This document shows, in pieces, positions 11,261 to 21,172 of a stretch of 64,000 nucleotides of DNA. The DNA is from Batillaria attramentaria. Its lineage: Eukaryota; Mollusca; Gastropoda; Batillariidae. The DNA is taken from positions 913,501 to 977,500 of the forward strand of contig JACVVK020000088.1 of NCBI GenBank assembly GCA_018292915.2. The letters run 5' to 3'. The notes beneath the pieces were generated by a model. It was not told where the DNA came from. It did not search any database and was given only the letters and a program-made list of their open reading frames with translations. Within the stretch, counting starts at the first letter, position 1. The number at the start of each line of letters is the position of its first letter. The translations under genes were made by a program, and so were the position numbers.

Positions 11261-13232
11261 CTATTATCGGTCATCACAGTACAAAACACAGCCACACTCG
11301 TAACAATTGATAAGAACTTTACAGACTTCCAATGACCTTGGGTCAATTTCAAGGCCATACAAACTGTTTGTGGAAACTTAAAGAAAGATAGAAAAAAAAA
11401 GTTGGCATTTTCTCAGAACAACAAACAGCAGAGGCACCAAACCTGGCATGCTGAATAGCCAGTGATAAGACCTTCCAAATGTGCCATTTTCAATGACCTT
11501 GACGCAAGGTCAAGACCAAGGTCTGTTTGGAAATTTTACATTGGCATTTTCTCAGAATCTAGAACTACCAGAGGCATCAAATTTTGTACGATGGTAGACA
11601 TTTATAACACTTTTATTGACATACCTGCATTGAGTCAAGGTTAAGGCCATACAAGCTGTTTAAGGAAAACTGTAAAAAAACAACTTTAACGTTGGCATTT
11701 TCCCAGAAACAACAAATAACAGAGGCACCAAACCTGGCATGCTGATAGACAGCAATAAGATATTCCAATAATCAAAACACACCAGCTCAAGGTATCATCA
11801 ATGATCATAAGTCAAGGTCATTAAAGCTGTCTATGTGGAAATTTCACATTGCCATTTTCTTCAGAAATACCAGAGGCATCAAACTTGGCACGATGATAGA
11901 CACTGATAAAACCTTTACTGACATACCTTTATTCAATTTCCTTTTGTTAAGGCCAAGGCCATGCAAGCTGTTTTCATGAAACTTTAACGTTGGCATTTTC
12001 TCAGAAACAACAAACAACAGAGGCACCAAACTAGGCTTGATGATAGACAGCAATGAGACCTATGCAGACATAGTTGAATGACCTTTGGAATGACCTTTTG
12101 AATGACCTTGACCTTGAGTCAAAGCCAGTAGAGCTGTCTGTTGTGAGTTTTTATAATTATTACCATTTTTGTAGAAACTACAAACACTAGAGCCATTAAA
12201 CTTGGCATAATGATAGACATTGATAAAATCTTTACTGACAGATCTCATTTGAATGACCTTGATTCACGGTCAATGTCATACAAGCTTTCCTGGGAAATTT
12301 GTAATATTGCCATTTTCTCAGGAACTATTAACACCAGAGACACCTGACTTGGCATGATGATACTGTAGATAGTGATATTAGCTTTACAAACATACTCTTT
12401 TGAATGACCTTGACCCATCTCACAAGTGAACCAAGGAGGCTTAAGCCTCTGTAGTTATTATTATTACCGGTGTGCTTTTTCGGAAATTCCTGTGACTGAC
12501 CGGACACAAGACCTAAGCAAGAGCCGTCTTTTCGCGCTAAGAGGCCTACGTCAGTACCTGGCATTGATTCAGTCCGCTACTTGGGGCATCCTTGACAGAC
12601 GGTTTATGCACAGAGAGCATGCAGAGTCCTGGTACTGTCACTGGTGGTTTGCTAATCCGGATTTGATAGCGGTGCTAGCTATAGCGGCATAGTGCAATCT
12701 TTGATGTCATGATGATACGAACTACACGATGCATCTGTGGCAGACCGAGGAAGGCACGTTGAAACTGACGGGAGGTAGCAGGCCATGGGACGGCAGACTT
12801 GAGGTCTACTACAGTGGCGAGTAAGGCTGATCATGAATTGTCACTTTTCCTCACTGAACCTGACCCCCCCCCCCCACCAACCACCAACACATACACGCAT
12901 AAATGCACACACGCGCAAATCGATATTTGTTGGATAACCTTCCAATGGACAAGACTGATCTGATTATAGGTGGGGGACGGTGTGTGACGACGGGTTCGGG
13001 CTGGAGGAGGCGGGTGTGGCGTGCTGGCAGCTGGGCTTCAGTCGGGCGAGCAGCAACTATAGCACGGTGGGTGTGGACAGCAGCAACCCGCCCATCCTTT
13101 TGGACGACCTGCACTGTGATGGCACCGAACTGACACTGGCACAGTGTGACCACCGCGAGTGGGGCCATAATGACTGCAAGGATGTGGAACACGTGGCGCT
13201 TACTTGTCAACGTTTGTCTCTCTCTCTCCGAG

Positions 13233-13304
<72 letters not shown>

Positions 13305-13383
13305 AATATTAACCAAGATAACTATCATGATCACTGACTATGATCATCGTCGCCGTCATCGTCTCTACGGTTTCAAGTGGCAA

Positions 13384-13426
<43 letters not shown>

Positions 13427-13694
13427 TGATTCATCGATCCCAGAATCATGCTATTTTCAGAATAACCGATCAAAACAGAATCATTAATTTCGGCCAACGC
13501 TTGCTGTTGACAGCATACTGAATACAACATGGTCGTACATACTCGTTTTGCTGGGTACACACTTCCTTTCAGCCGACCCATGCCGGGACAACCCCTGTCT
13601 AAATGCCGGCACATGCATTCCTGAAGGTGACACCAACGCCACGTGCTCTTGTGACCGAGCGCACACGGGCCGTCTGTGTGAAATCGGTACGCTC

Positions 13695-13757
<63 letters not shown>

Positions 13758-13947
13758 CCTATTTATCGTGATGACATTGACTTACGCTGTTTCAGTCAAA
13801 AATGTGAAACGTTTCTGCTGTCCTCTTCCTGATGTGATGACATCTCTTTAGAACCTTAGTGAAACGACTATATAGCTGCATCAGCAGCTCTCCTCCTCCC
13901 GTTTGATGGGTTGCCTGAAGGTTGATGGGGTATGCCGAGTACCAAAG

Positions 13948-14012
<65 letters not shown>

Positions 14013-15828
14013 AATCAGTTTAATGCATAGGTAAAGAGTTGTCAAAGCAAGTCGAACATGTGAGATGGGTACAAGTATTTGCACTACTCAAAATAATACA
14101 AGGGCCATTTAAACATATGAGCCTCTTTCAAAACCAAGAACACGAATACAAGATATCAGTCCATCTATTTTATTCCAATCATTTATGGATCAAATAACAA
14201 CAATTTCATTAACATTAGTCCATTAACTTTCCAGAAATTTCAAGTGAACTGGACATACCCCCATTTTCGAAATTCAGAACAAAACAATTATCAAATAAAA
14301 AGAGTCAATATCGTGTGTGGCCGCCACTGGCATCAACGCAGTCCTGACAACGTCGTCTCATGGACCATATGATGGTCAGCCACTGTTGCTGCAGAACCTG
14401 TGCGAGACGTTCAAGGTTAGCTCCTGGTGGAAAGTTTGCTCGTGTTCGTCGCCCCAAGACATCTCACAGATGTTCTATTGGGTTTAAATCTGGTGAACAA
14501 ACTGGCCAGTCCATCCTCATGACTTGCTGTTGCTGCAGGAAATCATTGACGACACGAGCTCTGTGCGGTCTGGGCTGGTAGTGCCACAGGTCGTAGGACG
14601 TCGTTCCTGTAACCAACACCGTTCAGGTTGTCGTGGATTTGGTGCAGGGGTGTTCGGTAGTGCAGTGCGAAGCCACCCCACACGATGACTGATCCACCAC
14701 CATAGTGATCATGCTCTCGCACCGCCGCATCAACGAAGCGCTCTCCTGGGCGCCTCCAGACGTGGATTCGACCGTCGCTGAAGGACAGGGTTAAGCGAGA
14801 CTCATCGGTAAACAGCACCCTGGACCACTGTTGCCTTGTCCAGGCCATATGACGCCGGGCCCATGCCAAGCGCGCGGCGCGGTGAACTGGTGTGAGTGGA
14901 GGTCGTACTGCTGGTCGTCTTGATCGCAGGTTTGCCTCGTGCAGACGCTTGCGAATTGTCCGGTCGCTGACGGTGATGTTGCTGGCTGCTTGAAACTGTC
15001 TTCTGAGTGTTTGCTGTGGCCGATCTCGCCCTCAGAGACGACAGGACGATGAAGCGGTCTTGCTGTGCATTAGTGAGCATGGGCGTCCTGACCTCCTTGG
15101 TTCTTGAACACTGCCAGTGTTGCTGAAGCGCTCTCTCAGCCTTTGGATGACGGAGTGAGTCACCCCCAGCCGCCTGCTTACTTCTCTCACCGCCACCCCT
15201 TCCTGAGGCCATGCAATCGCCCTGCCTCTTGTCGGCATTACTTAATCGTCGTCTAGGGGGCATGGTTAAAATGCCATCCAAAGCGCGGCCATTTATACCC
15301 AGAAAAAAGCACCGATTGTTGAACTGTGTTCAACAAAGTTGTGACTTTCACGTGCAATGCAGTTTTCATTGTTCACAATGCTGCTTTGTCAGCTAGACGC
15401 CTGTGAATTATAGTAATATTCTTGTGAAAATATCGTTTCTTTTGGCACTCGGTGTAGAAAGTTCAAAGTTCCAAACTGTGATTTCAGGTTGATTTGGATT
15501 TTACCTTACAGAATCAGTTTTTTAGTGGATAAGGGAATATTTATTTTGGGCACAGGATGCAGTTATCTGAACCACATCAAATCTGACAGTGGCCCTTGAA
15601 TTCTTTTGAGTAGTATAGTATGGCATGCAGAATCAGTATTGCACCAAGTAATCTGTCTGATTCTTGAACTGTCATTGCAACGCTAAGTGGCATTTCTTAC
15701 AGATGTAAATTTCTGCGAGGTGAAAAACGGTGGCTGTAGTCATCTGTGCATGTATGAAGGAGCGGGCAGCGTTAGGTGTGCTTGCCCTGATGAGCTGAGG
15801 CTCAACGCTGATCAACACACATGTTATG

Positions 15829-15887
<59 letters not shown>

Positions 15888-16627
15888 GCTTTTACGAATA
15901 TTTTTTTTTCCCAAAAGGATAGAAAAACAACGATCCGTCCAGCTCCTCGGAAAGTCTCCCAGCACAGTGAAGTGTCCACAGACACATGTATGAACAGACA
16001 CACGAACAGACACACGGACATCACTGAAAACTATCGGCTTGGACAGAATAGTTCCAGACAAATATGCTGAAACCTAGCATACCTATAATAACGACGGGAT
16101 CACTACAGCTGTCATTGTTTGCAGCACGATTCGACAATGTTTGCAAACATTTGCAGCTCCGAGTGTCCAGGTGAATTGTGGCCGTACGATGGAGGTAGCC
16201 TTCCCAAGGGAGGCTTGGCCCGGGCTTCAGGAGAAGTACGTGACACTGCTGAACGCAAGCTGCTCGGCCACTGGCAATGCCACGCACGTTACAGTGCTCA
16301 TCCCGCATGATGGATGCGGTACGTCGACACAGGTACCGACGTCCTGTATTCACTGGGGGTATGGTTGGTCACACTTTGTGTGACATAAATCATAATATCC
16401 GTTATGCTGGTCATTCAACTGTCGGAACATCGAAATTTGTTTTGTCGGTTTGGCTGGGTTGGGGGGGGGGGGGGGCGTTAGTTAATCAGTCCTGCCGCTA
16501 TGTAATAGTAGTTTTCTGTTCACTCAGAGCCCGGCCTCAGTAATGAGGTGCGTGAGCGAGTCACTCGCTGAGTGACCTTTTTGGCTCCCTTGTGTAACAA
16601 TGGGAGTCTATGTATTAACCCTCCGTC

Positions 16628-16666
<39 letters not shown>

Positions 16667-19600
16667 TATGTGTGTGTGTGTGTGTGTGCAGAAAACTTTA
16701 ACATTGTCATTTTCTCAGAATCTACAAACAGCAGAGACACCAAACTTGGCATGCTGATAGACAACCACAAGACCTTTCAAAACATATCATTGTGAATGAC
16801 CTTGACTCAAGGTCAAGGTCACTAAAGCTCTCTGTTTGAAAATTTTACATTGGCATTTTCTCGTAATCTACAAATACCAGACGTTTTAAACTTTGCATGA
16901 TGATAGATGTTGATAAGAACTTTACAGATATACATGTAGTCAGTGGCCTTGTGTCAAGGTCAAGGCCGTACAAGCTATTTTTGTGAAACCTTAACATTGG
17001 CATTTTCTCAGAAACAACAAACAGCAGAGGTGCCAAACCTGGCGTGCTGATAGACAGTGATAAGTCCTATGCACACATACCACCTAAAATGACCTTGACT
17101 CAAGGTCAAGGTCATTAAAACAGTCTGTTGGAAAAATTTACATTTTCTCATATTCCAGAAGAATCAGAAGCATCAAACTGTATGTGCGATGATTGATATT
17201 AGCAGCACCTTTACAGACATACCTGTGTTCAGTGACTTTTAGTCAAGGTCAAGGTCATGCAAGTGTTTTTTGGGAAACTTTGACCTCGGCATTTTCTCCA
17301 AAACAACAAACAGTAGAGGCACCAAACGAGGTATGATGATAGACAGCAATGAGACCTACCTTTCTGAATGACCTTGACTGAAGGTCAAGGTCATTAAAGC
17401 TGTCTGTTGTGAATTTTAACATTACTGTTTTCGGAGGCACTACAAATACTGGAGGCATCAAACTTGGTGGTGGTATGGTGGTATGGTATGGTATGGTATG
17501 GTAGACTTCTCCTCGGCGCACGTATCCATCTCTGCTGAAATGCTCACGGCGCCGCAAGGCTGGAGGACGAAGCAGTGAAAGCCTGCTGCCGTTAAGCGCT
17601 ACTTTATGTGCAAACCTCCACCCTGCTATTCACTCTGGTGCGTGCGACAGTATTTCTGTTTACCACGCCACCGGCCACAGCCTACTCTTCTTCGAAAGAT
17701 GAACGTGGGATTTTTAGCGTGCACACTTGATGTATGTGCGTGCGTGTGTACACGAAGGCGAGACAGGCACCGCAAACGAGTCTGCACATGGATTTGACTC
17801 GATATGGGAAGGAAAAATCCCACCATATCCCTGCCCACCGGGGACTCGAACCCGGCAGCTCAGGATCCGAAGTCGGATGCCTTAACCACTAGACCAAATC
17901 CCCTTGGCTAATGATAAACATTGATGAGATCTCATTTGAATGACCTTGACCAAAGGTCAAGGCCATACAAACTGTTTCGGGGAAAATTGCAATATTGCCA
18001 TGAACTCAGAGCGCCAGAGACACTTTACTAGGCGCGATAATGGATAAGAGCTTTACAAACATACTCTTGTGAATGACCTTGACCCAGGGATGCAACTAGA
18101 ACTTGGAACTTATAGGACATATGTCCTGGCTGGATGTGCAACAATAGGACATTTGTCCTGAATCAAGAAAATCAATAGGACATTTCGACTTTGTGTGTAT
18201 ATATCTGACACAGAAACCAACATCAGCAGAAAAACATTGTAACATTTTTATTCACAAGATATAACATATTAACACAAACCAAAACAGAACATAACCTGTA
18301 ATAATATACTAAATAAAAAAAATTGTTCTGTGAAAGTGAAACAAAAACCAACCAAAAAATGGCTCATCTGCCTATGCTAACTGTGTGACTGACACAGGCG
18401 ATGTACCCGCAGCACAGGGTTTATCGTGGCACATAGCGGCGCAAAATAAGAGTGACACACATTCTGTAGGTTGTGCGGTGAGCGTGATCTGTCCATTCTA
18501 TCTGTAGAGCTACACGCGTTCATGCGAGTCACTGGTTACTGCAGTATATCTGCAGATGTAGACAGATCTTGCTTTCTTTCCGAAGCCAGGGGGAAGGCGC
18601 TGACACGGCGTGCTAAAACTGCCGTCAGCATGTCCTCGCTTTCGAAAAATTAATCGGACATAGACCGCGGTTAGAAAAAAACGATAGGACATTTGTCCTG
18701 GAGAGAGGCAAATCAATAGGTCATTAGGGCAACTCGTCCGGACTATGTCCGATGTCCGAGGCCTAGTTGCATCCCTGCTTGACCTGTGTCACAAGGGAGC
18801 CATGGAGGCTTTTGCCTCTCTAGTTTCTTTTAATGCAGTAGCGCAAACGTGGTTACGAATTGGTGTTGCCGGCTTGCACAGCTGCTGCGGGTAGTGAAAC
18901 GTTTGGTTTCTTCTGTTGTGTCAACAGGCCATTCTTGATGGCTACGTGTTTGAGAACCAGGTGATCACACGTGATGTAGCAGTGAATGGACTAATATCTC
19001 GTGTCCGGGACGTGCACATGACAGTACACTGCCACTACCACGGCCAGGCAATGCTGGAGAATTTCTACATCGTAAACACGGGCCTCATTCGCTTCTCGGA
19101 TGTGGCTAGCGGACACTACAAACTAAGGTGACTCATCTCCTGGTATCGCCATGGTATATTGTTCGAGTTTGACGCTCTCATTGGTCAGCGCACTAAAAAA
19201 TATTGGTGATTATTACCAGCGTTTGAAACTTCAGCGTATGAATACGTATGAGCACAAAGGTCACTGACCTCATTAGCAGACGACGGAGCGCGTCGGTGAC
19301 AAATTTTGCCTTCAACGTAACGGGCTTGAAGGCAATGATCGCCCCGAAGTCAACAAACACAGACACTGAGTTCACGGCCTTACTGGTACGCATGCGTTCT
19401 CAATGTAGTAGCATTTAGAAATAATGCTTTTACAAAACGTCTTTCGCTAGAACGGTCAGTGCCAGTTTACCGGAGACCGTGTAATTAATTTCAATTTCTT
19501 TTTATATAATAAATGCATCCGACGTCATTGCCATGTGTCTAGGTTTATCTAAAATTGCAGCTGTCGCGTACTTACTGACCTCAGTCCTCATTAATTTATA

Positions 19601-21139
19601 TTTATGTTTTGTTTCCTGAAACAAGGAGTGATTTCTGGTTTGTGTAAGTTGCTTCAAGGGGATGTCTCACTACAGGTGGGACAAACTAGCCGTATGTCAG
19701 TCAGTGTTCACCGCTACAAGCTTACCGTGCCAGTTTGTTGCAGCATGGATTTGTTCCACAATGGACATGAGTTCGTCGGTCAACCACAGGAGATGGTCGA
19801 GCCTGGCGAAGATCTGTCCCTCAGGTTGTCCTTGTCTTCCAACGACAGTAGCTTGGAGGTGTTCGCTCGCAACTGCCGCGCCACGCCCACACAGGACAAC
19901 ACCCTCTCTCAGTACCTCTTTTTGGATGAGGGGTAATGGAAAACGCTTAAGTTGCATATTTCCAGTTTCAGCTACTGAAACGGAGCTTGAGACCGAGAGG
20001 TCAACAATACCTCCATCGGCTAAATCATGCACATCATTAATGTTCTCTTTTACGGCCAATGTCGAATCACTGAAGAGCGATGCAACTTGTTGAGTGACAA
20101 CTGAACCCGATTCCGTGTCTATCTGCCTGTCTCGTTTTGCACGCATAGGCGCTTAGAAAGCCTGTGTCGATTCCTATGGTTTGAGAAGCTTTTCGATACT
20201 GTGGTAGTGTAATTAGCTGTTACACCATATGACTTGGCTGAATACCGACTCCTATTTGCTCCATGACGCAGATCCGTCCCTGATCTGTTAAATGTTCGTT
20301 AATGTTTTCCGCGAGACGTGTCACCTGCAGTGACCTGCCAAGTGCACAAGCATCAAATGCAGTCGGTATACAGGGCCCTTTGAATCAACGACCAATTTAA
20401 TGGCCGCAATTATCCAGGAAGCATCATTCCGATTGGTGTGAAATTTCAGTATGTCAGCAACGCATGTCTTGTCTAACAGTAACAGTGTTTAGACCGAAAT
20501 TCTGCGCATTTCTGTACCCGTAAACACGCATACTTTCTGCACACCCTCAAAAGCCCATTTATAGGGCTCATGTAGTGAAAATGGCAAGATAAACGGTCGT
20601 TGTTAACGGTGACGCGGACGGAGAAAAAATTCACGGAGACCACCACAGCATTAGGGGCCTGTGCTCTACTGTTTTCTGTAATAAAAAGTTAGGGTCAAAT
20701 TTGTTCTACCTTCAGCTATATAAAAGCCTAAGTATCCTAGCCTAACTAGTTGATGAAGTTGGAAACACCGATACCAAGCCGTAAACATGTTTAATTTGTG
20801 CCGGCCGTGTTGACATAAGGAGATCGGGGTGCCGCGCACCAGGCGTTCCTTCTTTTGTGTTTCTCTGCCGAAAGGTTCTGTGTTCTTTCTATCTGTATAG
20901 ATAAAATCTTGGCAGGGAACAGACGGAAATGGTTGTCATGTGATGTGTCACATGAGTTATCATCACTAGTGAAATACCTGCACTTATACAACGGGAGAGA
21001 TCAAAGGGGAAAAGCCGGTAATGGACGATAAATAATAATACCCCCCCCCCCCCCACACACACACACACACGCGCGCGCGCATACACAAACACACTCTCTC
21101 CCCGCCAGCGAAAAAATTGTTGCTGCTGGACGAAAGATC

Positions 21140-21172
<33 letters not shown>

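Larger units (their letters stand above)
10237..12454 (+). mobile_element. GGCTCCC tandem-repeat element, copy 0 (degenerate, split by LTR)
   Basis: The head GGCTCATTTCAGTGTAACAA is a decayed version of GGCTCCCTTGTGTAACAA in the intact copies. A GT array follows, then monomers with CACCAAACCTGGCATGCTGA-type sequence. The 3' end is CACAAGTGAACC, hairpin GGAGGC-TTAA-GCCTCT and GTAGTT. A solo LTR interrupts it at 10567-11305. The divergence suggests this is the oldest copy in the window. Confidence 0.7.
9309..12743 (+). other. ZP gene intron 1
   Basis: Holds a poly-T run, a CA array at 9411-9461, about 700 bases with nothing recognised (9480-10230), then a degenerate copy of the GGCTCCC tandem-repeat element (10237-12454) with a solo LTR inside it. 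Confidence 0.6.
16583..18823 (+). mobile_element. GGCTCCC tandem-repeat element, copy 1 (with two nested insertions)
   Basis: Starts GGCTCCCTTGTGTAACAATG after TTTT, has a GT/GTAT microsatellite, then monomers of about 145 bp with AATGACCTTGACTCAAGGTC. It ends TCACAAGGGAGCC, hairpin GGAGGC-TTTT-GCCTCT and CTAG|TT. A SINE (17468-17902) and an hAT-like element (18085-18777) lie inside. Subtracting them leaves about 1.1 kb, like copies 2, 4 and 5. The start and end motifs GGCTCCCTTGTG and CACAAGGGAGCC are inverted repeats. Confidence 0.85.
16333..18927 (+). other. ZP gene intron 6
   Basis: Mostly the GGCTCCC tandem-repeat element copy 1 (16583-18823), with a SINE and a short DNA transposon nested in it. 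A poly-G tract lies at 16459-16474. Confidence 0.7.

Noticed and set aside
16583..16700. Cys-rich ORFs in the element heads ([13 protein letters not shown] then VCVCVC), also at 35270, resemble an EGF fragment.
   Set aside because: They are the translation of the GGCTCCC element head plus GT repeat and recur identically at each copy; no other EGF cysteines follow.
17820..17902. tRNA-Arg-like sequence on the minus strand.
   Set aside because: It heads a SINE with a body, pentanucleotide tail and target duplication; not a standalone tRNA gene.
19604..19743. Upstream extension of the ZP exon 8 reading frame.
   Set aside because: Joining exon 7 to 19744 gives the correct phase and a continuous ZP-C strand; the extension has no ZP similarity and lies before a good acceptor.
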